Shown here piece by piece: positions 1 through 9,302 of a stretch of 64,000 nucleotides of DNA. The notes under the pieces were generated by a model that searched no databases, was not told the origin of the DNA, and was given only the letters and a program-made list of their open reading frames with translations. Numbering within the stretch: position 1 is the first letter of the stretch; every line of letters starts with the position of its first letter. Source of the DNA: Halopiger djelfimassiliensis (GTDB lineage: Archaea > Halobacteriota > Halobacteria > Halobacteriales > Natrialbaceae); contig NZ_HG315684.1 in assembly GCF_000455365.1 (NCBI RefSeq), positions 519,611 through 583,610 on the forward strand. Reading direction: 5' to 3'. The position numbers were made by a program, and so were the translations under genes.

Positions 1-564
1 CTCACAGAAATCGGAACCATGGAACGTAGTACACCAAATAATAAAAAGTATGTTATTAGTCCAAAACAGTCAAGATAAGGACCTATATTAACGGAGGAGT
101 TTCACAGTCGTGGATAGTGCGATTAAAGCGTCGGAAAACGGAACACACGCCCAGTAAGTGGATCGAATCGGGAACCGTTTCCACGGGTCAGTTTTGGCCC
201 AAAGTATCGTCCGCACACCCACACATATGCTGATTTCGTAGCTTTCGATAGCAGTTCATCGCCACCTCTACTCCAGCAAATAACTGCTTTCCGATATAAT
301 AAGTAGACAGATATTAGATGTCGAGACGCGTTCGGGATGCGTCGGTCTCACACGTTGCACCGCCCCCCGATCCGGATTCGCTCGGCGGCGAACGAAGGAT
401 CGTTCCCGTCGTCGGCTTCGGTACCGGCGATGCCCTCGAGTCGGACGCGGTTTCCCGTGCGTATCGCGTTCTACCGCGTGAATTCGAAACGCGGACGGGC
501 GGAAACAACAGAGTCAAATACGCAAATGCCACTAGTGGAACAAATGGCTTCCGGACGGTCGTCG
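1..564. other. AT-rich intergenic region, no supported gene
   Basis: This stretch has clearly lower G+C than the rest of the window and no frame with haloarchaeal codon bias. The first 78 bases are open in frame 1 up to a TAA at 76-78 and might be the last 25 codons of a gene that starts before the window, but nothing in the residues is recognisable. A TATA-like run (atataataa) lies at 294-302, too far upstream to be a leaderless promoter for the gene at 565. Confidence 0.5.
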
Positions 565-1764
565 ATGATGAACCGTCGGGCGGTACTGTCGCTTTCCTCG
601 GTCGCGATAGCGACGTCGGTCGCCGGCTGTACGGGGCTCCGGACTCGGCTTCGGGAACTGCGTCTGGGAAAGCCGGTGCGACGGGTCGCCGCCGACTGGC
701 AGCCAGCCCCCGGCCAGTGGCCGATGGACGGGTACGATCACGCTCGAACGAAGTCCAATCCGTTCGCGACGCCGCCCCGAACCGAGCCGGAACCCGCGTG
801 GACGTACGACGAGAGCGGCGGCGTCGACTCGCTGGTCGTGATCGACGGGACGGTGTTCGTCCGGACCGAAAGCGCCCTCGCCGCGGTGGACGCGACCGAC
901 GGCAGCGAACGATGGCGACGGCCACGGGACGGCAGTGGCAGTCTCAAATACGTCGCCGGCCGGCTGTACGACATCAGGGACCATTCACTGCGGGCGCTCG
1001 ATCCCGATGGAACGGAGCAGTGGTCGACAGCGCTGGACGAAGCGTACTATTTTCTGCTCGAGCGCGACGGATGGGTGATGCTGTGTGCCCGTGATTCGGT
1101 CATCCGACTCCACGCGGATACGGGCGATGTCGTCTCCGAAGCCGAACGTGACGCGTATGGACCGGCAACCGACGGCGGACTCGTCTACGCCGGCAAGTTC
1201 GACGTGTCCGCGTTCGAGTTCGAGGACGGCGAGTTCGTCACCCAGTGGACCGCCGACGACGAGGAGGCGTACGAGAGCGCCGCGTCCGTGGTTTATTCCG
1301 GTGATCGGCTCTATCGGGTGGAACGAACGTTCCCGAGTCGAGAGTCGATTCGGCTGACGGTATACGATGCGACGGACGGCTCGCAACTGACGACCGTTCC
1401 TTTCGACCGCACGCCCCTTTCACCGGCCGCCGACGGGAATTCGGTCTACGTGAGTAGTTCGATCCTCACGGCGGGGAGCGTCGGTGCCGATGGACGGCTC
1501 GTCGCGCTCTCCGAGGACGGCGACGAGCGCTGGCGGTTCGACCCCGGTGCGGGCCTTCGATCTCCCGTCGTCGCCGACGGGACCGTGTACGTCGGCCCGT
1601 TTGCCAACGATCGCGTCCCACTAGTGGCGTTCGACGCCGCGACCGGGGAAGAGCTGTGGCGACGGGAGGTCCCCGGGACACCGGAACTCGCGGTCGCCGG
1701 GGACACGCTGTACGTCGGGACCAGCGACGGCGTCCATGCGTTGCGGGAAGCTTCCCAGCCGTAA
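565..1764 (+). CDS. Exported PQQ-binding-like beta-propeller lipoprotein
   Basis: The protein has about 399 residues. The N-terminus carries a twin arginine (RR at 4-5), a short hydrophobic stretch and a lipobox VAGC with Cys22, so it is probably a Tat-exported lipoprotein anchored on the outer face of the membrane. The body contains repeated PQQ-type blade motifs such as AAVDATDGSERW, LDPDGTEQWS, VALSEDGDERW and VAFDAATGEELWRREV, consistent with a six- to eight-bladed beta-propeller. The frame is open further upstream, but the signal peptide fixes the start at 565 or 568; ATG at 544 is a less likely alternative. Haloarchaea have many such proteins and their ligands are mostly unknown, so no enzyme role is assigned. 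It stands alone, convergent with the peptidase gene that follows. Confidence 0.85.
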   Translation: MMNRRAVLSLSSVAIATSVAGCTGLRTRLRELRLGKPVRRVAADWQPAPGQWPMDGYDHARTKSNPFATPPRTEPEPAWTYDESGGVDSLVVIDGTVFVRTESALAAVDATDGSERWRRPRDGSGSLKYVAGRLYDIRDHSLRALDPDGTEQWSTALDEAYYFLLERDGWVMLCARDSVIRLHADTGDVVSEAERDAYGPATDGGLVYAGKFDVSAFEFEDGEFVTQWTADDEEAYESAASVVYSGDRLYRVERTFPSRESIRLTVYDATDGSQLTTVPFDRTPLSPAADGNSVYVSSSILTAGSVGADGRLVALSEDGDERWRFDPGAGLRSPVVADGTVYVGPFANDRVPLVAFDAATGEELWRREVPGTPELAVAGDTLYVGTSDGVHALREASQP

Positions 1765-1852
1765 CCCGCTCCCGAGAGGGCGTCGGTTCGAGGACGGCAC
1801 ACGACCGTTCAGCGGGCGACTATCCGATAGTCGAACGGAACCGATCGGAAAC

Positions 1853-3034
1853 CTACAGTACCCGAAGCTCCCGGGGATAGTCGGTCAGATTCTCGTAGCC
1901 GGTCTCGGTCACGACGACGACGTCCTCGAGGCGGACACCGCCGGTACCTCGTTCGTACAGTCCCGGCTCGACCGCCACGACGTGGCCGGACTGGAGTTCC
2001 CCACCGCCCCAACTGAGCCGCGGCAGTTCGTGGACGTCGAGGCCGACGCCGTGTCCGGTACTCCCGAGGAAGCCGTTCTCGGTCGCTTCGTCGGTTCGCG
2101 GCGTCGGATACCCCTCGCGTTCGAACACCTCACAGACCGCCTCGTTGACCGCTTCACCGGTCACGCCGGGTTCGATGGTCTCCAGCGCTTCGTCGTGTGC
2201 CTCGCGGACCAGCGCGTACCAGTCCCGGATCGTCGGGTCCGGGTTCCCTTTCACGAACGTTCGCGTCATGTCCGAACAGTATCCCGATGCCTTGCCCTGT
2301 GGGGCGATATCGACGATGATCGGCTCGTCGGCTTCGATCGGTCCCGACCCGACTGCGTGACCCACTGCTCCCTCAGCCCCGGCGGCAACGATACAGTCGC
2401 ACACTCCACAGCCTTCCGAAAGCAGCGTCGCTTCGATCGTCCGACGAACGCGTTCGCTGGTCAATACGTCTCCATCGACGGACAAGACGCCGTCTTCGAC
2501 GGTCGCACGTTTGAGCAGGTCTTCCGCTGCTGCCATCGCTTGCTCGTTTGCCCGCTGTGTCTCGACGACGTGTTCGATCTCGGTCTCGGTTTTTACCGCA
2601 CGGAGGCGCTCGACCGGCTCGTCGTAGACGGGTTCGATTTCGATCCCCCGATCGCGCAGGATGGCGGCGGTCCCGGTCGGGAACGAGTCCGGAACGGACA
2701 CCGATCGAATCCCGTACGCGGAGAGAAACGCCGCAGTGATGAGCGGTCTGGCTTTCGCCCGCCCGTGTTCGACGACCAGGCTCCCGTACTCGAAGTCCGA
2801 GAACCGTCTGACCGTCTCGGCATCGCTCTCGGCACATGCCCGCGTATATTCGAGATCCGGGACGAGAAGCCGGATCCCGTCGTCAGTATACAGCGTGACA
2901 AAGACACCCGGCATGCGGTAGCCCGAGAGATAATACTGGTTGCTCTCATCGCTGGACGCGACGAGCAGGTATCCATCGGTCCCGTTCTCCTCGAGAACCG
3001 TCGATAGCTGTGGATCGGTTGAGTCCATTGCCAC
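1853..3034 (-). CDS. M24 family metallopeptidase (Xaa-Pro aminopeptidase/dipeptidase type)
   Basis: The 393-residue protein has the two-domain creatinase/prolidase layout: an N-terminal domain (about 1-150) and a C-terminal pita-bread fold. The dinuclear metal ligands are visible as Asp242 (IVDIAP), Asp255 (CSDMTRTF), His328 ([10 protein letters not shown]), Glu356 (VEPGLY) and Glu370 (RLEDVVVVT). Members cleave N-terminal residues before proline or Xaa-Pro dipeptides in the cytosol. Length and ligand order are normal for the family. A second in-frame Met two codons in (3028) could be the true start. The gene is divergent from the regulator at 3434 across a 399-base gap. Exact substrate is not predictable. 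Confidence 0.92.
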   Translation of the reverse strand: MAMDSTDPQLSTVLEENGTDGYLLVASSDESNQYYLSGYRMPGVFVTLYTDDGIRLLVPDLEYTRACAESDAETVRRFSDFEYGSLVVEHGRAKARPLITAAFLSAYGIRSVSVPDSFPTGTAAILRDRGIEIEPVYDEPVERLRAVKTETEIEHVVETQRANEQAMAAAEDLLKRATVEDGVLSVDGDVLTSERVRRTIEATLLSEGCGVCDCIVAAGAEGAVGHAVGSGPIEADEPIIVDIAPQGKASGYCSDMTRTFVKGNPDPTIRDWYALVREAHDEALETIEPGVTGEAVNEAVCEVFEREGYPTPRTDEATENGFLGSTGHGVGLDVHELPRLSWGGGELQSGHVVAVEPGLYERGTGGVRLEDVVVVTETGYENLTDYPRELRVL

Positions 3035-3433
3035 AGCTATTGGAAACCCAACTGATAATGGTGGCTACTGTCGTCCCCGAACTGCGAGAGCGACCGATAG
3101 CCGAAGGGACGTCTCGCCGTCGAAATATCGAGTCTCGTCCGAATGCCGGCCGGCGTCGCTCACCAGTTATCATCACTATAAACATCATATCACACAATAA
3201 TAGAACACTGACGCTCGAGAGGGGTGATCGGAGACGAGCGTCCCCAAACTAACTTTACATCGGAAACCAAACGTCCGAACGCTGCGACGTGGGGGTAGGG
3301 GGAGGAGACGGTCGGGCGTCGGAACGACACGATCGGATCGATCCCGACGCGGTCGGGTACGTGTCTCGTCGGTGGCCTGCATCTCCGGAGATCGCCGAAC
3401 TGCGGCCAACGAACCAAACACGTAACTGACGCT
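3035..3433. other. Divergent intergenic region
   Basis: This gap separates the divergent peptidase and winged-helix regulator genes. It holds an AT-rich patch around 3165-3205 (ctataaacatcatatca) that stands out against the GC-rich flanks and could hold promoter or regulator sites. Short open frames here lack coding bias. No RNA gene is recognisable. Confidence 0.4.
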
Positions 3434-3985
3434 ATGAACGACGACATCTACGACGATATGACCGGAAGCGAGCCACCGAACTGGGACTTCAAGGACCGCG
3501 ACATCGCTATCCTCTGTGAACTCTCGAACGACCCACAGCTGTCGTCTCGGGAGTTAACCGACGTTCTCAAGACCGAATACGACATCGACGTCTCGCACGT
3601 AACCGTCAGCGAATCGATCCGACGGATGCGTGATGAGGGGGTGTTCCGGGAGGCGATCATTCCGAACGAGGAGTACTACATCTTCGCGCTGTTTGAGTTC
3701 AAGTTCAATCCGGAACACTTCGCGGAGAACTGGCGCGACGCGATGGAATACATCAAAGAGGACAAACACACGCTGTTTTTCTTCCTCTCGAACGGGGAAT
3801 ACCAGTGGAAAACGGTGATGATGTTTCGTTCCCGCGAACAGATCTCCAAGTGGATTCACGACTGTTACAAAGACCACGGCGACGTGATCGCGAACCTGCG
3901 TAATACCGCGGTCCACAACGTTCTCAAATTCCAGACCGATCCGCGAATCTATCAGGATCTGAGAGCGGAGAGCACCGACCAGTAG
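3434..3985 (+). CDS. Winged helix-turn-helix transcriptional regulator
   Basis: The product has 183 residues. Residues about 20-75 form an Lrp/AsnC-like winged helix: DRDIAILCELSNDPQLSSRE is followed by an HTH in which the recognition helix is near SHVTVSESIRRMRDEGV. The remaining 100 residues are aromatic-rich (EYYIFALFEFKF, HTLFFFLSNGEYQW) and may be a ligand or dimerisation domain, but they are not a clear RAM domain. It is probably a DNA-binding regulator in the cytosol, target unknown. It lies alone between two minus-strand genes. Confidence 0.8.
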   Translation: MNDDIYDDMTGSEPPNWDFKDRDIAILCELSNDPQLSSRELTDVLKTEYDIDVSHVTVSESIRRMRDEGVFREAIIPNEEYYIFALFEFKFNPEHFAENWRDAMEYIKEDKHTLFFFLSNGEYQWKTVMMFRSREQISKWIHDCYKDHGDVIANLRNTAVHNVLKFQTDPRIYQDLRAESTDQ

Positions 3986-4055
3986 CGCGGCCGCTGTTTT
4001 CCACGGCGCGATCGGCGTTGCACCGTCGATGCTTTCTCGAGTCGGACGGCCTCGG

Positions 4056-5237
4056 CTAGGAATCGGGGCCGTCGTCGTACTCGTAGAACCCTTCGCCCGC
4101 TTCCGTGCCCGTCTTCCCGTCCGCGACGAGGCTCTCGAGCGTCGGATGCGGTTCGAACCGATCGGCTCCCGTCTCCGCGGCGAGCGTCTCGAGTTTCTCG
4201 AGGACGGTCTCGAGGCCGATCTCGTCCGCGCGGCGACAGATGCCCTCGGGAAACCCCAGTCCTAACCGGACGCCGGTATCGATCGCTGCCGGCGTCGCGA
4301 CGTCTTCGCCGACGAGAAACGCCGCACGGTCGATCATCCGTGCTTCGACGCGCAGGGTGTCGAACCCCTCGCCGTCTCCGCGTTCGTAGGTGACTCCCTC
4401 GTCCTCGTAGTCATAGTAGCCCGCACCGCTCTTACGGCCGAGATCACCGCTCTGGACTTTTTCGGCCATAACCGGCGGAATGTCGGCGTCACCTTCCTGC
4501 CGAACGTGGTAGCCGACATCGATACCGGTCATGTCGGCGAGTTCGAACGGTCCCATCGGATAGCCCCGCCGATGGACCATCGCGGCGTCGGCCTGTCGGA
4601 CCGTCGCGTCGCCGTTCGAGACCATCCATGCGGGTTCGCCGCAGAAGGGACCGACGATCGAGTTGACGACGAAGCCGCGGACGTCCTTTCGAACGCGGAT
4701 CGGCGTCTTGTCGATCGATTCGACCCAGTCGACGCCCCGTTCTATGGCCGCGTCGCTGGTCTCGGCTCCGGAGATGACTTCGACGAGATCCATCTTCACC
4801 GGCGGGTTGAAAAAGTGCAGTCCGAGGACGCGTTCGGGCGCATCGACGGTCGCTGCGATCTCCGTGATCGGGAGACTCGAGGTGTTGGTGGCAAGCAGCG
4901 TCTCCGCCGTCGTGGCTTCCTCGAGATCGTCGAAGAGATCGCGTTTCAACTCGAGGGATTCGGGTGCGGCCTCGACGACGAGGTCCGCGTCCGCGACGGC
5001 GGATTCGAGATCCGTCGTCGTCTCGATCCGATCCAGCACGGCGGCGGTCGGTTCGTCGAGGCGATCCGCGAGTTTCTCGAGACTCCACCTGATCCGGTCG
5101 TAGCCGTCGTCGACGACCTCCTGATCGATGTCCCGCATCGTGACCTCGTAGCCGGCGATGGCGGCGACCTCGGCGATTCCGTGGCCCATGCTTCCCGCGC
5201 CGAGAACGGCGACGCGGTCGATGCCTTCCAGTGTCAT
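4056..5237 (-). CDS. 3-hydroxyacyl-CoA dehydrogenase
   Basis: The 393-residue enzyme oxidises (S)-3-hydroxyacyl-CoA to 3-ketoacyl-CoA with NAD+ in beta-oxidation. A Rossmann fold is seen at the N-terminus (VAVLGAGSMGHGIAE), followed by NTSSLPI and the family signature LHFFNPPVKMDLVEVI. Two C-terminal HCDH modules follow (around VRKDVRGFVVNSI and RLGLGFPEGICRRADE). The start is placed at the ATG at 5237 (MTLEGIDRV), because the seven residues added by an upstream ATG at 5258 are not typical of the family. The next upstream gene on the same strand is an APH-like kinase 66 bases away, and the pair is often found among acyl-CoA genes. Confidence 0.93.
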   Translation of the reverse strand: MTLEGIDRVAVLGAGSMGHGIAEVAAIAGYEVTMRDIDQEVVDDGYDRIRWSLEKLADRLDEPTAAVLDRIETTTDLESAVADADLVVEAAPESLELKRDLFDDLEEATTAETLLATNTSSLPITEIAATVDAPERVLGLHFFNPPVKMDLVEVISGAETSDAAIERGVDWVESIDKTPIRVRKDVRGFVVNSIVGPFCGEPAWMVSNGDATVRQADAAMVHRRGYPMGPFELADMTGIDVGYHVRQEGDADIPPVMAEKVQSGDLGRKSGAGYYDYEDEGVTYERGDGEGFDTLRVEARMIDRAAFLVGEDVATPAAIDTGVRLGLGFPEGICRRADEIGLETVLEKLETLAAETGADRFEPHPTLESLVADGKTGTEAGEGFYEYDDGPDS

Positions 5238-5303
5238 GGTCCTGCTGTCTACGGGCAAACGCTTAATCCCACCGACACGATCGCGGATGTAGATGTGGAC
5301 GGG

Positions 5304-6395
5304 TTACAGCGGTTCGTCGCCGTCGATGATCCGCATCGCCCGGGCGGCCAAGGCCGGGACGCGCGCTTCCATCTTCGGGTACATCGGATCGTCGCTGTTG
5401 CCCTCGAGATACCGCCGGAAGAACATCTCGCCGAGCGCGGCCAGTTTGTAGACGGCGAGCGCGCGGTAGAACCGTTCGTGCTCGAACGCGAACCCGGTTC
5501 GCTCCTCCCAGCGGGCGACGAGTTCGCGCCGGGTCGGATACCCGTCCCGCGCCATAAACTGGGTCGTGAGTTCGGGAACCGCGGGGTCGGGGTCTTTCGG
5601 ATCGCGCCAGTACGAGAGCATCCAGCCCAGATCCGCCCGCGGGTCGCCGAGCGTCGCCATCTCCCAGTCGAAGACGCCGACGAGTTCCGGCAGTCGGGCC
5701 GTCTCGTCCGCCGGGTCGGTCTCCGCCGCGAACATGACGTTGTCGAGTTTGTAGTCGCCGTGGACGAGCGCCTTCGGGTGCGTCTCGGGGACGTTCGCCC
5801 GAAGCCAGTCGCCGACCTCGTGGAGGTCCGGCACCGCCCGTTCGGTTTCGGTCACCTCGAAGGCCCACGAGAGCTGTTTCCCCCAGCGATCGACCTGCCG
5901 CTGGGTGTATCCCTCGGGGCGGCCGAACGCCTCGAGTCCGATGGCCTCGATATCGAGGTCGTGGATCGTGGCCAACGTGTCGGCGAGTTCCTCCCCGATC
6001 CGCCGGCGGGACTCGGGGTCGGCGAAGCGGTCGGGCTCCCCCTCGCGGAGGACCGCCCCCTCGAGTCGCTCCATGACGTAGAAGTCGCTGCCGATGACGT
6101 CGTGATCGTCACAGGCGAGGACCGGATCGGGAACCGGCACGTCGGTGTCGGCGACCGCGGTCAACACGCGGTATTCCCGGAGGACGTCGTGGGCGGTGTC
6201 GGCGGTTTCGCCCGGCGGCGGTCGCCGAACGACCAGTTTCCGGTCGCCCCAGGTGACAAACAGCGTTTCGTTCGAGTGGCCTTCCTGATGTCGCTCGACC
6301 GCGTAGTCGTCCGCGTCGCCGAGGTGGGTCTCGAGGTACGACGCCAGTGCGTCCTCGTCGACGAGCCGGTCGTAGTAGGAGTCGTGCTCGCTCAT
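5304..6395 (-). CDS. Phosphotransferase family protein (APH / ACAD10-like kinase fold)
   Basis: The 363-residue protein has an aminoglycoside-phosphotransferase fold. The N-lobe has a substrate or nucleotide segment GHSNETLFVTW and the lysine in KLVVRRPP. The catalytic loop is LVHGDYKLDNVMF (HxDxxxxN) and the metal-binding segment is GVFDWEMATLGDPRADLGW. These features match the subfamily linked to acyl-CoA dehydrogenases (ACAD10/11 type), which phosphorylates hydroxyacyl substrates, rather than antibiotic-resistance enzymes. The neighbouring 3-hydroxyacyl-CoA dehydrogenase supports a role in hydroxyacid or fatty-acid breakdown. Substrate is inferred only. Confidence 0.88.
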   Translation of the reverse strand: MSEHDSYYDRLVDEDALASYLETHLGDADDYAVERHQEGHSNETLFVTWGDRKLVVRRPPPGETADTAHDVLREYRVLTAVADTDVPVPDPVLACDDHDVIGSDFYVMERLEGAVLREGEPDRFADPESRRRIGEELADTLATIHDLDIEAIGLEAFGRPEGYTQRQVDRWGKQLSWAFEVTETERAVPDLHEVGDWLRANVPETHPKALVHGDYKLDNVMFAAETDPADETARLPELVGVFDWEMATLGDPRADLGWMLSYWRDPKDPDPAVPELTTQFMARDGYPTRRELVARWEERTGFAFEHERFYRALAVYKLAALGEMFFRRYLEGNSDDPMYPKMEARVPALAARAMRIIDGDEPL

Positions 6396-6599
6396 GGTTT
6401 CGGTGATAGTGGCCGAATCGGCGGCCGTCGGCTCGCGGTGGCTTTCGACATGACGTACGGTACCATAACGCCCCTCGTTAACGAAAATAGTTACGCTAGA
6501 TTTTCCATTTTACAATGTTCAAACCTGTGTGGAAAAACGGCACCCATCCCCCGTCGGAAAGTCGCGCCGTTTACGGTACGGCGGGTTCCACGTCGAGTC

Positions 6600-7628
6600 G
6601 TGACGGACGATCGACGAGCGAGAACGGGGGGTATCTCGCGGCCGCAACTGCTCCGTATCGGAGCCGGGTTCGCCGTCGCAGTCGTCCTCCTGCTCGTTCT
6701 CGCGGTCGGGATCGGACTCGAGGAGCTTCGGGAGACGCTCTCGAACGCGGCCCTCGAGTGGGTCGTGGTCGCCTGTCTGTCGACGGGGCTGTGTTTCGCA
6801 GCCTGGACGCGGGGATGGCAGCTCGTTCTCGGCGTCGCCGACATCGACGAGTCGTTTTCCCGGCTCTTCGTGACCTATCTGGCGGCGATGTTCGCAAACT
6901 CCGTGACGCCGATGGGGCAGGCAGGCGGCGAGCCGTTTATCGCGTACGTCCTCTCGACGGAGACGGGTGCGAGCTACGAGGACAGCCTCGCGAGCGTCGT
7001 GACCGCCGATGCGCTGAACCTGGTGGCGTCGTTCAGCCTCGCAACGGTCAGTCTGGGCGTGCTCGTCTGGCGGATCGACCTGCCCGGTGCGGTCGAGCCG
7101 ATCGCCGGAGCGGTTGCCGTCGTCGCCGTCGGTATCGTGGCCGTCGCGACGGTGGGATGGCGGTTCCGACCCGAACTCGAGCGATCGGTTAGCGGGTTGC
7201 TGGTACCGGTCATTCGCCGGCTCCCCGGCGTGACGGTCGCGGGTATCCGCAAACGAGTGGCCGAACTGCAAACCGCGTTCGGCCGCATCGCCGACGAACC
7301 GCGATTGTTGGTTCGCGTGTTCGCGTTCGCGTATCTCGGCTGGGCGCTCTACGTCCTCCCGCTGTACTTCGCCGGTCGCGCGTTCGGGATCGCCGTGGAT
7401 CCCATCGTCCTGTTTTTCGTCGTCTCGGCGAGCATGCTCGCCGGCTACATCCCCTCTCCCGGCGGACTCGGGAGCATCGAGGCCGTTTTGACCGGGCTGT
7501 TGGTTGCGCTGCTGGCGCTGGGATCGACGGAGGCGTACGCCGTCGCTCTCACGTACCGCCTCTCGACCTACTGGCTCGCCGTCGTCGCCGGCGGCCTCGC
7601 GACGCTCGCGCTCGTCCGCCGGTGGTAG
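6600..7628 (+). CDS. UPF0104/YbhN-like integral membrane protein (LPG synthase TM-domain family)
   Basis: The 342-residue product is almost entirely hydrophobic, with about eight transmembrane helices starting at LRIGAGFAVAVVLLLVLAVG. Family motifs are seen in TPMGQAGGEPFIAY and in IPSPGGLGSIE near the C-terminus. Relatives are the flippase-like membrane domain of lysylphosphatidylglycerol synthase, found alone here without the synthetase domain. In archaea such proteins are thought to move lipid or glycolipid intermediates, but that is inference. The start is a GTG at 6600 (MTDDRRARTGG); the same frame is open for about 2 kb upstream only because it mirrors the antisense genes there. Confidence 0.85.
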   Translation: MTDDRRARTGGISRPQLLRIGAGFAVAVVLLLVLAVGIGLEELRETLSNAALEWVVVACLSTGLCFAAWTRGWQLVLGVADIDESFSRLFVTYLAAMFANSVTPMGQAGGEPFIAYVLSTETGASYEDSLASVVTADALNLVASFSLATVSLGVLVWRIDLPGAVEPIAGAVAVVAVGIVAVATVGWRFRPELERSVSGLLVPVIRRLPGVTVAGIRKRVAELQTAFGRIADEPRLLVRVFAFAYLGWALYVLPLYFAGRAFGIAVDPIVLFFVVSASMLAGYIPSPGGLGSIEAVLTGLLVALLALGSTEAYAVALTYRLSTYWLAVVAGGLATLALVRRW

Positions 7629-7815
7629 GGCAGCCCGTTCGTCACGCGTCGCTATAGGAACAACTGGCCCCGTTGATAATTTTCAGGTGGTTTAGTTTGG
7701 AGCACTCGGCCACTACACGTGTGTACTGAGCAGAAACGCGAGGATAGAATTATACTGCCGCTGTTCGACTTCTCGATCCGAGCACGATCACCAGTGAAAT
7801 GAGAGCGAGACGATG

Positions 7816-8133
7816 TTATCGAAAGAGCGCGACCAGCGGATCGAGACAGCGAGATAAAAACTGCTCTACGCGGTTTTCCGCCGCATAATACCAAATTCCA
7901 AGAATAGTAACTGCCTGCAAGGCGATTACGACAGATAGGCCGGACACAGAGAGACCGATATAAGTAATGACGTCTGGCCCGTACAAAGCAATTCCAATCA
8001 TCAGTATGAGATTAGCCACACCAGCGCCGAAGGATTGCAGCGACTTTTGTGGATGGTGATTCGAGGTCACAAAGGCAGTAGTATAGACACTTAAGACCAC
8101 TACGACAAACTGGAGTTCGGACTCAGTAACCAC
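7816..8133 (-). CDS. Small hypothetical membrane protein
   Basis: The 105-residue product has about three predicted membrane segments: LQFVVVVLSVYTTAFVTS, VANLILMIGIALYG and SVVIALQAVTILGIWYYA. A charged C-terminal tail follows. Base composition is lower in G+C than its neighbours, which suggests a recently acquired or fast-evolving gene. No family is recognised. It sits alone between the UPF0104 gene and the HAD gene. Confidence 0.5.
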   Translation of the reverse strand: MVTESELQFVVVVLSVYTTAFVTSNHHPQKSLQSFGAGVANLILMIGIALYGPDVITYIGLSVSGLSVVIALQAVTILGIWYYAAENRVEQFLSRCLDPLVALFR

Positions 8134-8172
8134 ACAACCTCGTTACAAATAGGGAATGAAAAGTACTACCAT

Positions 8173-8292
8173 CTACGGGCGGAGCAGGCGAAGTGCCTCG
8201 GGGTCGTTCGGAAGACCGACGGCCTCTCGAACCACGTGACCCCGAGACGGTTCACACTTAGTTACCCCGACCGTTCCAATATCGACGCACAT
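8173..8292 (-). CDS. Possible 39-residue small protein or gene remnant
   Basis: An ATG at 8292 opens a 39-codon frame ending in TAG at 8173. Its C-terminal half (HVVREAVGLPNDPEALRLL) reads like a genuine haloarchaeal protein with acidic and leucine-rich content. It could be a micro-protein or the 3' end of a decayed gene. There is no clear ribosome-binding site, and function is unknown. Confidence 0.3.
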   Translation of the reverse strand: MCVDIGTVGVTKCEPSRGHVVREAVGLPNDPEALRLLRP

Positions 8293-8316
8293 CGTGCGAT
8301 CGGGTGTGATTGATTT

Positions 8317-9084
8317 TCAGTGGCTACGATAGCCCTCTCGCTTCCCGTCGACGATTTCGAGCACCTCCGGCGGGGACTCGATCCGGAAGGAAACGGCCGG
8401 CCCGTCTTCGGCACCGAAGGCGACGCCGTGCATTCCGACGGCGGCGGCCCCGTTCACGTCGTGTTCGTACCGGTCGCCGATCATCAGCGATCGGTCGGGA
8501 TCGACCCCGGCCGCCTCGAGTGCGGCCTCGAAGATCGCGGGGTCGGGTTTGGTCCGACCGACCGCTTCGGAGGTCGTGATCGTATCGAAGCGCTCGCGGA
8601 CGCCGAACGCCTCGAGCAGCCGTTTGCCGGCCCGGTCGTCGACGTCGCTGATGACGCCGAGGTGGAGGTTCCGGTCCGACAGGCGTTCGATCGTCTCGAC
8701 GGCACCCGGAACGGGTTCGATCGCGGCCCGGACGGCCTCGTCGAACCGCGGTTTCCACGCCGATTGCGGGACCCGCTCGCCGACGACCGCCGCGACGCCG
8801 CTGGCGTAGGCCTCGCGTGCGGCGCGGAACTCGGTTCCCTCGCGCTCGCTGAAGTGGGTGCCGACCGCCGTCCGCCACGTATCGACGGCCGCCGCGACCG
8901 AAACGTCGAGGTCGTGGCGATCGACGAGCGTTGCGACGAACTCGGCGTGAGCGGCCTGTACCGACTCGAGGTCGAGGATGACGCCGCCGATGTCCCAGAA
9001 GACGGCCTCCCAGTCGGTATTCGCGGGAGACTCGTCTCGAGCGGGCGTTGCGTCCGGGCCGTTCCGTGGAGGTGCGTCCGTCAT
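8317..9084 (-). CDS. HAD superfamily hydrolase
   Basis: The product has 255 residues. Motif I is FWDIGGVILDL, motif II is the serine in GVISDVDD, and motifs III/IV are KPDPAIF and MIGDRYEHDVNGA. Motif I has Gly where many HAD phosphatases have the second Asp (D-x-G rather than D-x-D), as in the YihX-like group. The cap domain lies between motifs I and II. It probably removes phosphate from a small metabolite in the cytosol, substrate unknown. It stands alone and is divergent from the SDR gene. Confidence 0.88.
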   Translation of the reverse strand: MTDAPPRNGPDATPARDESPANTDWEAVFWDIGGVILDLESVQAAHAEFVATLVDRHDLDVSVAAAVDTWRTAVGTHFSEREGTEFRAAREAYASGVAAVVGERVPQSAWKPRFDEAVRAAIEPVPGAVETIERLSDRNLHLGVISDVDDRAGKRLLEAFGVRERFDTITTSEAVGRTKPDPAIFEAALEAAGVDPDRSLMIGDRYEHDVNGAAAVGMHGVAFGAEDGPAVSFRIESPPEVLEIVDGKREGYRSH

Positions 9085-9263
9085 CGGTATCGGATGCGTG
9101 AGGACGGTGTCGATCGGGCGGTCGGAGCGACCACTCCTGTGCCGTCCACACGCAGTTGCCGGAAACGATCGGTTTCAACTCACTTAACGATAGGGACGTC
9201 CCCGAACCGAAATCGGACCCACTTTTATTACGACCCGACGTGTACCGATCGATATAGCTAACA

Positions 9264-9302
9264 ATGGTAAATCAGTGGGCGGTTTCCGCAGGTGAGCGGT
9301 AA
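9264..9302 (+). promoter_or_regulatory. Possible 12-codon leader ORF with Shine-Dalgarno overlapping the SDR start
   Basis: ATG at 9264 opens a 12-codon frame (MVNQWAVSAGER) whose TAA overlaps the ATG of the SDR gene by one base (TAATG). A purine-rich GGTGAG at 9291-9296 lies inside it, at the right distance to serve as ribosome-binding site for the SDR gene. It may be a translated leader that couples initiation, or chance. Confidence 0.3.

Noticed and set aside
4506-6599. Long plus-strand open frame running for about 2 kb before the UPF0104 gene
   Set aside because: It is antisense to two real genes (dehydrogenase and kinase). The residues are Arg/Asp/Gly-rich with no hydrophobic core or family motif, so only the part from the GTG at 6600 is taken as a gene.
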